From GCA-2699365 sp036160955 (GTDB taxonomy: Bacteria; Verrucomicrobiota; Verrucomicrobiia; Opitutales; Coraliomargaritaceae): a stretch of DNA of 13,503 nucleotides. Numbering within the stretch: position 1 is the first letter of the stretch; each line of letters opens with the position of its first letter. Location: the NCBI GenBank assembly GCA_036160955.1, contig JAYYDJ010000020.1, forward strand, positions 1 through 13,503, given 5' to 3'. Below are positions 1 through 6,175 of the stretch, piece by piece. A model generated the notes under the pieces. It worked only from the letters and a program-made list of their open reading frames with translations, was not told the DNA's origin and made no database searches. The position numbers and the translations under genes were made by a program.

Positions 1-55
1 ATACTTCCCGACCAAGTCCACCTGCTCCAACTATAATTAAGCGCCGCATATTCAT
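1..55 (-). CDS. NeuD/PglD-family sugar O-acyltransferase, N-terminal fragment (runs off left edge)
   Basis: Only the first 18 codons are present, reading MNMRRLIIVGAGGLGREV. A short basic start followed by a beta strand and a GAGGxGREV loop is the usual opening of the small Rossmann-like domain of NeuD/PglD acyltransferases, which acetylate sialic acids or amino sugars with a left-handed beta-helix domain that would lie outside the window. The ATG at 55-53 overlaps the TGA of the upstream SDR gene as ATGA, and a GGAGGT SD lies 11 nt upstream, so the start is well supported. An alternative ATG is two codons downstream. In this operon it is the likely candidate for putting an acyl group on a nucleotide sugar. 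The family call rests on 18 residues; another Rossmann protein with a GxGGxG motif cannot be excluded. Confidence 0.62.
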   Translation of the reverse strand, partial: MNMRRLIIVGAGGLGREV

Positions 56-789
56 TTTGCTCGATAACCTCCATCCACGGTAAGCACTGTTCCAGTAACC
101 CAGCGCGATTGATCACTCATTAAATAAGTGGCTGCATCTGCCACATCCTGAGGGTATCCTGTACCTAAAGGATAGAGATTCATGTGTGCTTGTAAAATAT
201 CTTCTGAGATTTGCTCGCCTGCCTCACTTGCCATTTGGCTTTCAATCATACCAGGAGCAAGACAATTTACTCGGATTTTATGGGAAGCTAATTCCAAAGC
301 CATACATCGAGCCGATGCCTCCAACGCACCTTTACTTGCGGCATACGCACAATAACCGGCAGCTCCTCGTGAAGCGATTAATGAGGATATTAAAACAATT
401 GAAGCTGGTGCCTTAATCTTTTTCTGCCTTAAAAGATCACGAATTAACAGCAGCGGTGAAACAGTATTAATTTGGATGCAATTACTAATATGCTTCTCTT
501 GCATATATTTAACTGGTGATAGCGGCGCAACCCCAGCCGCATAAACTATGCCATCAAGCGCGCTTATTTTGTCAATAGCCGCATCAAAACTATCTACTTT
601 AGATAAATCGATACTAATTGCTGTAGCATCCAATTCAGTTGTTATTGGTTCTAACTTACTTGCGTCTCTACCAGCAAGAAAAAGTTCCGCTCCTTGAAGA
701 GATAACGTTTTGGCAATCGCACTACCTAGAGCTCCAGTTGCCCCAACAATTAATATACGCTTGAACGCAAATACTTTTTTATTCGTCAC
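52..789 (-). CDS. SDR-family oxidoreductase, probable 3-oxoacyl-ACP reductase (FabG-like)
   Basis: This is a classical short-chain dehydrogenase/reductase of 245 residues, the usual FabG length. The cofactor-binding motif GATGALG is at residues 16-22, the NNAG-like segment is YAAG at 83-86, and the catalytic set is Asn108, Ser135/Ser136, Tyr149 and Lys153 (YAASK). The PG motif is at 179-180, and the C-terminal VTGTVLTVDGG (231-241) is typical of FabG-like reductases. The start is GTG, set by a strong GGAGGT SD six nt upstream and by a 4-base GTGA overlap with the ACP stop; there is no ATG nearby. Beside a KAS III and a free ACP, the likely reaction is NAD(P)H-dependent reduction of a 3-oxoacyl-ACP to the 3-hydroxyacyl-ACP. 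The exact substrate is inferred from context, and a sugar or polyol substrate remains possible. Confidence 0.87.
   Translation of the reverse strand: MTNKKVFAFKRILIVGATGALGSAIAKTLSLQGAELFLAGRDASKLEPITTELDATAISIDLSKVDSFDAAIDKISALDGIVYAAGVAPLSPVKYMQEKHISNCIQINTVSPLLLIRDLLRQKKIKAPASIVLISSLIASRGAAGYCAYAASKGALEASARCMALELASHKIRVNCLAPGMIESQMASEAGEQISEDILQAHMNLYPLGTGYPQDVADAATYLMSDQSRWVTGTVLTVDGGYRAK
67..72 (-). promoter_or_regulatory. Ribosome binding site of the NeuD-like gene
   Basis: GGAGGT on the minus strand ends 11 nt before the ATG at 55-53. It lies inside the last codons of the SDR gene, as expected for a translationally coupled gene. Confidence 0.6.
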
Positions 790-1025
790 TTATTGACCTC
801 CGCGACTACATATTCATACAAGCAATTTAATGAAGGAAGAGCTTTTAGCTTGGTAGCACTAAGATGCACTCCATACTCTGCGTCCAACATAGCAATTGTA
901 GTTAATAGAGCCAAAGAATCCCAGACCTCTAGTTCCATGTAATGAGTCGCCCCGTTCATTGAACCTGGTGTGATGTCTTCTATAGCTTCTTCAAAACGCT
1001 CTAAAAATGTGTCCAGACTACCCAT
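786..1025 (-). CDS. Stand-alone acyl carrier protein (cassette-specific)
   Basis: The product is a 79-residue acidic protein of acyl carrier protein size. Ser37 in WDSLALL is the expected 4'-phosphopantetheine attachment site, placed at the start of helix II as in other ACPs. The rest of the recognition helix (TTIAMLDAEYGVHLS) keeps the hydrophobic/acidic pattern. It is not the housekeeping AcpP: it lacks the usual LGADSLD core, and it sits between a KAS III and an SDR gene rather than in a fab operon. It would carry the growing short acyl chain for these two enzymes. An in-frame TGA just upstream makes ATG 1025 the first possible start, but its best SD (AAGGAG, 1050-1045) is 19 nt away, which is unusually far. 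Its stop overlaps the next gene as GTGA. Confidence 0.85.
   Translation of the reverse strand: MGSLDTFLERFEEAIEDITPGSMNGATHYMELEVWDSLALLTTIAMLDAEYGVHLSATKLKALPSLNCLYEYVVAEVNK
796..801 (-). promoter_or_regulatory. Strong Shine-Dalgarno that fixes a GTG start for the SDR gene
   Basis: GGAGGT on the minus strand, within the ACP coding region, is followed after six nt by the GTG at 789-787. Spacing and strength make this the start even though it is not an ATG. Confidence 0.7.
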
Positions 1026-1035
1026 ATAATTTCAT
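1018..1035 (-). other. Five-codon ORF (MKLYG) overlapping the ACP start
   Basis: On the minus strand an AAGGAG at 1050-1045 is followed after nine nt by ATG, four codons and TAG. This tiny frame is +1 relative to ACP, and its end overlaps the first eight bases of the ACP gene. The SD is ideally placed for the mini-ORF and badly placed for ACP, so ribosomes ending on TAG could re-start on the ACP ATG seven bases back. Whether it is translated is unknown; chance is quite possible for so short a frame. Confidence 0.3.
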
Positions 1036-1068
1036 TAGTATAAACTCCTTGTGAGTGGCTACAAGTTC

Positions 1069-2151
1069 CTATTCAGCGGTGGGGTACTCTATTATTTCGC
1101 AAACCTTAATAGAATTAGTTTCGATAATTGCACTAGCCCATGAAAGGCCAACTCCAAATCCAGAGAGTAGAATTTGTAAAGAATTAGCAGAGGTAACAGC
1201 TTCTGATAATTCGCCGCACATAGCGCAAGGAATTGAAGCTGAACTTTGGTTACCGTACTGCTCTACTGTTCGTAAAGGAACTTTAGTTGGATCAATATCA
1301 AGACGCTTCGCAATGTTGCTAAGAATATACCTATTAGCTTGATGGAAAACAAAGTAATCCAATGAGCTAAGATCTAGCTTAGCGTAAGCTATGATCTCTC
1401 GTACAGCTTGCGGCTCAACTTTGATGGAAAAGTTAAAAATCTCTGCACCATCCATAAAAAGATTTTCAAGACTTCTAATATTACCATCTGGATCGGCTCT
1501 CTCTACTTTGGAGCGCTCCGTACTAGGTTGCCTAAAGCCACCAGCTGGCACGATCAAATTCTTGAATCCCTTGCCATCAGTATTTAAGCTAAACCAAGAT
1601 GAAGTAACTACAGAAGCACTAGAAATTAATGTCGCACTTCCGCCATCACCAAAAAGAGGTGCCAGAGATCTATCTCTTGGGTGAACAATTCGACTGATCG
1701 TGTCTCCAGCTAGCAACAATACATTTTTACAACCACCATTGGCAACCATCATATGAGCTAACCACAAGCCATAAACATAGCCAGAACAGCCTAAATTAAC
1801 GTCTAAAGCCGAGCAATCTGTAGGCAAGCCCAAGCGCCCATGAATAACAGCTGCGTTGCAAGGCTGTGGGTAGTCCGCATTTTGTGTGACACATACAAGC
1901 GAATCAATAGCAGCAACATCTATCTCTAATCTTTTTAATAAATGCTCGGCAGCATTGTAGCATAGATCTGCCGCTGTTGTCTGAGAATCCACAACACGTC
2001 GTTTATTTAAGCCTATCGTCTTTTTTAGTCGAGCAATCTGCTTATCTTTTCCACCATATAGACCGACCTCATCATCAATACATTTCTCGGTAATAGGTAC
2101 GCAGGTTACAATACCCTTAATTTCGACTTGGTTAAATGTGCACTTTGACAT
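1069..2151 (-). CDS. 3-oxoacyl-ACP synthase III-family condensing enzyme
   Basis: This is a 360-residue thiolase-fold enzyme of the KAS III (FabH) family. The catalytic triad is intact: Cys122 in NLGCSGYVYG, His270 in FHQANR, and Asn301 in YGNQSSASIP. The glycine-rich C-terminal GFGVGLSWAS (331-340) closes the active site as in other family members. KAS III enzymes condense an acyl-CoA starter with malonyl-ACP to give a 3-oxoacyl-ACP. The following ACP and SDR genes suggest the product is held on the dedicated ACP and reduced, giving for example 3-hydroxybutyryl-ACP, rather than feeding bulk fatty-acid synthesis. The segment about 205-235 is less FabH-like and resembles the O-antigen/glycan-associated branch. 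Its ATG is preceded by a weak AAGG 12 nt upstream. It is the first gene of the operon and is divergent from accB. Confidence 0.9.
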   Translation of the reverse strand: MSKCTFNQVEIKGIVTCVPITEKCIDDEVGLYGGKDKQIARLKKTIGLNKRRVVDSQTTAADLCYNAAEHLLKRLEIDVAAIDSLVCVTQNADYPQPCNAAVIHGRLGLPTDCSALDVNLGCSGYVYGLWLAHMMVANGGCKNVLLLAGDTISRIVHPRDRSLAPLFGDGGSATLISSASVVTSSWFSLNTDGKGFKNLIVPAGGFRQPSTERSKVERADPDGNIRSLENLFMDGAEIFNFSIKVEPQAVREIIAYAKLDLSSLDYFVFHQANRYILSNIAKRLDIDPTKVPLRTVEQYGNQSSASIPCAMCGELSEAVTSANSLQILLSGFGVGLSWASAIIETNSIKVCEIIEYPTAE

Positions 2152-2325
2152 AACATTAAGATGCCTTGCAATGACACGGAGTGAAGCTCATTTTTTACCT
2201 TATTAATAGTTATGAGTTAAAAACAAAGTAATTGCGCACATTGAAAAACTCGACATAAATTTAATTATTACAGAGATAATACATATAATCATTCTCAACA
2301 AAATAGCCTGAAGAAAGGAATCACC
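2152..2325. promoter_or_regulatory. Divergent intergenic region between the KAS III operon and accB
   Basis: This AT-rich stretch of 174 bases must hold the promoters for both directions. For accB, the best -10 is a perfect TATAAT at 2284-2289, with a poor TTAATT -35 at 2261-2266 (17-bp gap). A second option is TCGACA (2250-2255) with GATAAT (2275-2280), at 19-bp spacing. For the minus-strand operon I see only weak A/T-rich candidates. I see no clear operator palindrome or hairpin here. Confidence 0.45.
2314..2320 (+). promoter_or_regulatory. Shine-Dalgarno that fixes a TTG start for accB
   Basis: The AAAGGAA at this site lies seven nt (counted from the AAGG core) before TTG 2326-2328. It is one of the few convincing SDs on the plus strand of this window and supports the non-ATG start. 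Confidence 0.6.
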
Positions 2326-2805
2326 TTGGACTTAAAAGAAATCAAACAAGTTATTGATCTAATGAAGCGCGCAGAACTCACCGAGTTCGATCTCGAGAAA
2401 GACGACTTTAAGCTTCACTTGAGCCGCTTAGCTAAAGACGTAGCCCCTCAAATTATACAAGCTGCACCGATAAGCGCAACACCTGCAGCAGTTGCTGGAT
2501 CTTCTTCACTTGCCCCTGAAGATACAACTAAAGCAGTATCAAACCAACCTGTTGAAGAAAAAGGCATTGAACTAATCAAGTCGCCAATGGTAGGGACTTT
2601 TTATAGCGCCCCTTCGCCAGATAGTCCAGTGTTTGCTGCAATAGGCAGCAAAGTATCCGCAGACACAGTTGTATGCATTATTGAAGCGATGAAGGTAATG
2701 AATGAAATTCAGTCTGAAATAAGCGGCAGTATTACAGAAATACTTGTTGAAAATGGGGATGCTATTGAATTTGGGCAACCGCTATTTAAAGTAAAGACTA
2801 CTTAA
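2326..2805 (+). CDS. accB: Biotin carboxyl carrier protein of acetyl-CoA carboxylase
   Basis: This 159-residue protein carries the biotin that shuttles CO2 from biotin carboxylase to the carboxyltransferase, making malonyl-CoA for fatty-acid synthesis. The N-terminal segment (1-35) is the conserved AccB helix region starting MDLKEIKQVIDLM. An Ala/Pro-rich flexible linker spans roughly 38-80, and the biotinyl domain spans 82-158. Lys123 in EAMKVMN is the biotinylation site, and SPMVGTFY (86-93) is the expected upstream motif. The start is TTG with a good SD; using the first ATG (codon 13) would remove the conserved N-terminus. It heads the plus-strand cluster, with accC starting 17 nt after its stop. 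Confidence 0.96.
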   Translation: MDLKEIKQVIDLMKRAELTEFDLEKDDFKLHLSRLAKDVAPQIIQAAPISATPAAVAGSSSLAPEDTTKAVSNQPVEEKGIELIKSPMVGTFYSAPSPDSPVFAAIGSKVSADTVVCIIEAMKVMNEIQSEISGSITEILVENGDAIEFGQPLFKVKTT

Positions 2806-2822
2806 TTTGATCCGATTTTTTG

Positions 2823-4187
2823 ATGATACAAAAGCTTCTTATCGCCAACCGTGGCGAGATCGCCCTGCGAATCGTTCGAGCCTGTAATGAGCTTGGTATA
2901 AAAACTCTAGCGGTTTATTCCGAAGCAGATGAGCAGTCGCTTCATGTACAGCTTGCAGATGAAGCGATATGTATTGGCTCAGCCGCAAGTAATCAAAGCT
3001 ACTTAAAGGGCGACCGCATCATTGCAGCAGCTGAAATAGCGGATGTTGACGCGATTCACCCTGGCTACGGATTTTTAGCTGAAAATGCTGAATTTGCAGA
3101 GCAATGCGAACAATGTCAGATAAAATTTGTTGGGCCAAGTTCCAATGCCATCATCAATTTTGGAGATAAGGCCAAAGCACGCGAAATGGCAGTCAAAGCA
3201 AAAGTACCGGTAATTCCTGGTAGCGAAGGTACTGTTGACGATGAAACTACCGCTCTAAAAGTAGCTGAAAAGATCGGCTTCCCTGTCATAATTAAAGCCG
3301 TCGCAGGTGGAGGGGGTAAGGGCATGCGGACTGCACACAATTCAGTTGCTTTTAAAAAAGAGTATAACAGTGCACGCAATGAGGCGGAAGCCGCATTTGG
3401 TAATGGCGCGGTATATATAGAAAAGTTTTTAGATGCCCCCAGGCATATTGAAATCCAGGTTATTGGCGACCAAATGGGCAATGTGGTTCATTTAGGAGAA
3501 CGTGATTGTTCGGTGCAGCGACGCCACCAAAAAGTTATAGAAGAGGCCCCATCGCCTTTCATCAGTAATGACACTCGAAAAAAGATGGGGAAGGATGCCG
3601 TTAAATTAGCAAAGTCGGTTAACTACGAAGGAGCAGGTACCGTAGAATTTCTTATGGATAAAGAGCAAAATTACTACTTCATAGAAATGAATACACGCAT
3701 CCAAGTGGAGCATGGAGTTACCGAAGAGGTCACCGGCGTAGACCTAGTCAAAGAACAGTTACTCATCGCGAGTGGCAGAAAATTAAGTTATGAGCAAAAA
3801 GACATAAAATTCTTGCGACATGCAATAGAGTGCCGAGTTTGTGCAGAAGACCCTGGGCGGAACTTCGCCCCCTGCCCCGGGGAGGTTGACTTATACTATG
3901 CTCCAGGCGGACATGGTGTGCGAATCGATTCACATGTTTATGGCGGATACACTATACCGCCTTATTATGATAGCATGATTGCCAAGGTAATTACATATGG
4001 CCGTGATAGAGAACTTGCACTTGAACGAATGGATCGAGCACTTGGAGAATATATTATTCGTGGTATTAAAACGAATATTGCTTTCGCTCGTGCTATCATC
4101 CGCGATCCTCATTTTCGCGAAGGCAAAGCAACTACTAAATATGTAGAAGAATTTTTTGAACGCGTCCCTAAGGATCTTTACACATAG
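2823..4187 (+). CDS. accC: Biotin carboxylase subunit of acetyl-CoA carboxylase
   Basis: Biotin carboxylase uses ATP and bicarbonate to carboxylate biotin on AccB. The 454 residues match the usual length of about 450. The N-terminal domain opens MIQKLLIANRGEIALRIVRA. The ATP-grasp glycine loop GGGGKGMR is at 162-169, the catalytic stretch EMNTRIQVEH is at 288-297 with Glu288, Asn290 and Arg292, and the C-terminal domain has the ECRVCAEDP segment around 336-344. I chose ATG 2823 because it reproduces the family N-terminus; a TTG directly before it would only add one Met. No SD is visible, so translation may be coupled to accB. All catalytic landmarks I can check are present. Confidence 0.97.
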   Translation: MIQKLLIANRGEIALRIVRACNELGIKTLAVYSEADEQSLHVQLADEAICIGSAASNQSYLKGDRIIAAAEIADVDAIHPGYGFLAENAEFAEQCEQCQIKFVGPSSNAIINFGDKAKAREMAVKAKVPVIPGSEGTVDDETTALKVAEKIGFPVIIKAVAGGGGKGMRTAHNSVAFKKEYNSARNEAEAAFGNGAVYIEKFLDAPRHIEIQVIGDQMGNVVHLGERDCSVQRRHQKVIEEAPSPFISNDTRKKMGKDAVKLAKSVNYEGAGTVEFLMDKEQNYYFIEMNTRIQVEHGVTEEVTGVDLVKEQLLIASGRKLSYEQKDIKFLRHAIECRVCAEDPGRNFAPCPGEVDLYYAPGGHGVRIDSHVYGGYTIPPYYDSMIAKVITYGRDRELALERMDRALGEYIIRGIKTNIAFARAIIRDPHFREGKATTKYVEEFFERVPKDLYT

Positions 4188-4214
4188 TACGATAAGTGCT
4201 ACAAAACAGTAATT

Positions 4215-4661
4215 ATGAGTAAGGCAACTAAACCCTCCACAGAATCTAGCATTCCAACTGTTTCCGAGGATAGTAATTCTCTTGGTGACATTCGCATCAA
4301 TCATAGCGTTGTAGCTAATATAGTACGACTCGCAGCACTTGAAGTTTCAGGCGTAGTCGCAGTCGGCGGTAGCTTTGTCGATGGGATCGCTGAAATATTT
4401 TCTAAAAAAGGCGGTGATGAACGTGGCGTTAGAGTCGACGAAGACGAAGTTGGTGATTACATGATCGAAGTTCGAGTAATACTTCGTTTTGGCGTTGAAT
4501 TAGCCACAGTAGCAAGTCAAATCCAACAACGTATTGCTGAGCAGCTTGAAAAAATGACCAGTAAAAGTGTAGCTCGGATCAATGTTATTATAGACGGCGT
4601 TCGTACCCAAGAAGAAGAAAAGAGCACAGATGATTGGGAAAACCACCCGCACACCGACTAA
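4215..4661 (+). CDS. Asp23/Gls24-family protein (YqhY-like)
   Basis: This 148-residue soluble protein has the Asp23/Gls24 (DUF322) domain at about 24-132. It contains the opening GDIRINHSVVANIVRLAALEVSGVVAV, split here into an IRINHSVV strand and the ALEVSGVVAV helix-strand, then DYMIEVRVILRFGVEL, and finally RINVIIDGVR. The first 22 residues are polar and probably disordered, and the tail (131-148) is acidic. Family members in Firmicutes are alkaline-shock or cell-envelope proteins. YqhY, encoded beside accBC in Bacillus, is linked to control of acetyl-CoA carboxylase activity. The same placement here, 27 nt after accC and followed by a membrane-anchored relative, suggests a comparable role. 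There is no transmembrane segment or signal peptide and no SD. Confidence 0.85.
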   Translation: MSKATKPSTESSIPTVSEDSNSLGDIRINHSVVANIVRLAALEVSGVVAVGGSFVDGIAEIFSKKGGDERGVRVDEDEVGDYMIEVRVILRFGVELATVASQIQQRIAEQLEKMTSKSVARINVIIDGVRTQEEEKSTDDWENHPHTD

Positions 4662-4673
4662 ACCGATTATTTA

Positions 4674-5210
4674 GTGAGTGAAACATGGATAGAGTTGCTT
4701 AAAATTTGCAGTGACAACCTGCAGTTTTGCATTATCGGAATCGGACTTTTTGTACTCGTAATAGTCGCAGTAATAAAACGTCAGCCAAATCATGTAGTGG
4801 CTTACACAACAGATAGTGGAAGTGTTACTGTAAGTCGAGCGGCAATAGTTGAGTTAGTTCAGAGTTCTTGCGCTCAAATAGAGGCGGTTTCGAAACCTAG
4901 AGTTACAATAATGGTTAAAGGACGCACTGCGCATTTTAAAGTTCGTATCAAGCTAGCTAGTGGAGGCCGTTTGCGAGATGTCGAACATGCACTCCAAAAT
5001 CACCTACGAAAATCTTTAAGCGATAATTTAGGCATCGAGCATTTAGGCAAAATTGATGTTATAGCAACAGGCTTCAAAGGTGACTTTGTTATAGATAGTG
5101 CAGCACCTACTTTAAGGCAACCCGACCACGAATCACTTCATTCTATCGTCAGCAATGATTCATATGAAGAAGATGAGGCTAGTGACAGCAATAATGCCCG
5201 TTTGCTCTAA
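4674..5210 (+). CDS. AmaP-like membrane protein with Asp23-type domain
   Basis: The 178-residue product has one transmembrane helix at about 17-34 (CIIGIGLFVLVIVAVI) followed by Lys-Arg. A cytoplasmic alpha/beta domain at about 48-135 has the AIVELVQ helix, VTIMVKGRTAHFKVRIKL strands and a GKIDVIATGF end. This layout matches AmaP, the membrane anchor that tethers Asp23 in staphylococci, although AmaP there has two TM helices and this one has one. The C-terminal about 35 residues are acidic and low in complexity. The start is GTG, 12 nt after the upstream stop, and no SD is visible. Together with the preceding Asp23 protein it may form a membrane-bound pair. The name is by domain type and order, not by close similarity that I can check. 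Confidence 0.72.
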   Translation: MSETWIELLKICSDNLQFCIIGIGLFVLVIVAVIKRQPNHVVAYTTDSGSVTVSRAAIVELVQSSCAQIEAVSKPRVTIMVKGRTAHFKVRIKLASGGRLRDVEHALQNHLRKSLSDNLGIEHLGKIDVIATGFKGDFVIDSAAPTLRQPDHESLHSIVSNDSYEEDEASDSNNARLL

Positions 5211-5742
5211 TATAGTTATCGCGGCAAATCTAAAAGTCCCCCGGGAGTCCCAAACAGTAGTTATTTTAGCTTCACATGCTTTAGCTTTAGTTAGCCTAAG
5301 TTTGATTGCATTACTCATGACAGTTCTGACTGCTTGTAGTCCAACAAGCCAAGAGAATCAGGCTCTGGAAGATTTTGCCACCGCATTTCGTGCGGCAAAC
5401 CAAGCTAAAAGTCTTAGCCAAATGCTAAAACTATATGCTACTAGTGGGGCTGATGAGAAACAACTAACTGCCCTAAGGGGTGCCTTAAGGTCTGAACTTG
5501 GACTACCCATAGAATCTATTCAGTTTCATAAATATACCAACAATACTGACGCGCTAATAGACTATACTTATGAAGGAATCTCCTATGGCCCAAGCTTACA
5601 ACCAAAAATATCGATGCAAGTCCAGTATAGTACAGACGATCGATTCATGAGCCGTTTTACGCTAGGCCAAACAGACGTCGGTAGTTGGCGCATTATTTGC
5701 GCAAAACCGACAGAACCAATTATGAATACGAAGAACCTATAA
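5155..5742 (+). CDS. Putative lipoprotein of unknown function overlapping the AmaP-like gene
   Basis: I do not recognise the family. A hydrophobic stretch at about 34-57 (VVILASHALALVSLSLIALL) ends in a lipobox LTAC with Cys61, followed by Ser-Pro-Thr-Ser, the pattern for signal peptidase II cleavage and lipidation. The mature part, about 135 residues, is a mixed alpha/beta domain with an N-terminal helix (NQALEDFATAFRAANQ) and beta-rich C-terminal half (SMQVQYSTDD, FTLGQTDVGSWRIIC). Possible starts are ATG 5155, 5164, 5173 and 5194, plus GTG 5182; all lie inside the AmaP-like gene in another frame, giving an overlap of 17-56 bases. No SD separates them. Even the shortest leaves 47 residues before the Cys, long for a lipoprotein signal. 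It probably belongs to the accBC-Asp23 transcript. Confidence 0.6.
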   Translation: MIHMKKMRLVTAIMPVCSNIVIAANLKVPRESQTVVILASHALALVSLSLIALLMTVLTACSPTSQENQALEDFATAFRAANQAKSLSQMLKLYATSGADEKQLTALRGALRSELGLPIESIQFHKYTNNTDALIDYTYEGISYGPSLQPKISMQVQYSTDDRFMSRFTLGQTDVGSWRIICAKPTEPIMNTKNL

Positions 5743-5839
5743 TTGCTTTAAATAATTTTAGTCAAGGAAACATAAAATTCGATAATTTTAAGGCATTCGC
5801 CGTGTTGACATCGCTTCAAATTAAGACCACTTAAAATAT

Positions 5840-6175
5840 ATGAAAATAATAGCATACTTAAAACCAACTTGCGGGTGGAGCATGGGTGTTCGTGCGATTC
5901 TTAATAAATACGATCTAGTTTATGAAGATCGCGACATTATTAATGATCGTAACCAATACGCAGAAATGGTAGAAAAATCAGGGCAATCACTTTCACCGTG
6001 TGTTGAAATTAATGGTCATTTGCTCGCGGATGTGAGTGGAGAAGAAGTTGAAAACTGGATGCTCAGCCAAGGATTAATACAAGAAAATGAGCGAGTTGCA
6101 GATGTACCAACTAATGCTCCTTGCACCGATGAAGAGCATGAAGCCATGCGATCAAAAACAATTCGCTTTTTTTAA
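5840..6175 (+). CDS. Glutaredoxin-like protein with CGWS active site
   Basis: The 111-residue product has a thioredoxin-fold domain at about 1-80. Cys11 in KPTCGWSMG is the only active-site cysteine (C-x-x-S), the monothiol arrangement of CGFS-type glutaredoxins. The cis-proline is Pro53 in LSPCVEINGH, and Asp64-Val65-Ser66 follows as in the glutathione-binding region. Cys54 sits directly after the cis-proline, close to Cys11 in the fold, and a third cysteine, Cys95, lies in a C-terminal tail (81-111) beyond the fold. Monothiol glutaredoxins handle glutathionylated proteins or carry Fe-S clusters. The start ATG has no SD; a TTGACA lies at 5805-5810. It is 97 nt after the lipoprotein gene and 252 nt before gltB, so it may be transcribed on its own. 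Confidence 0.83.
   Translation: MKIIAYLKPTCGWSMGVRAILNKYDLVYEDRDIINDRNQYAEMVEKSGQSLSPCVEINGHLLADVSGEEVENWMLSQGLIQENERVADVPTNAPCTDEEHEAMRSKTIRFF

Noticed and set aside
1055..1684. Open frames of about 95 codons on the plus strand opposite the KAS III gene
   Set aside because: They mirror a well-supported gene with intact catalytic motifs and show no domain pattern, SD or neighbour support of their own.
2820..2822. TTG directly before the accC ATG as the start codon
   Set aside because: It would only add one Met; the ATG at 2823 reproduces the family N-terminus exactly, and neither has a clear SD.
3930..4304. 124-codon open frame on the minus strand across the accC end and the Asp23 start
   Set aside because: It crosses two recognised plus-strand genes, is rich in residues typical of reverse-frame translation, and has no recognisable motif.
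6148..6173. GCGA/TCGC stem followed by seven T at the end of the glutaredoxin gene as an intrinsic terminator
   Set aside because: The stem is only four base pairs with an 11-nt loop and lies within the coding end; too weak to call.
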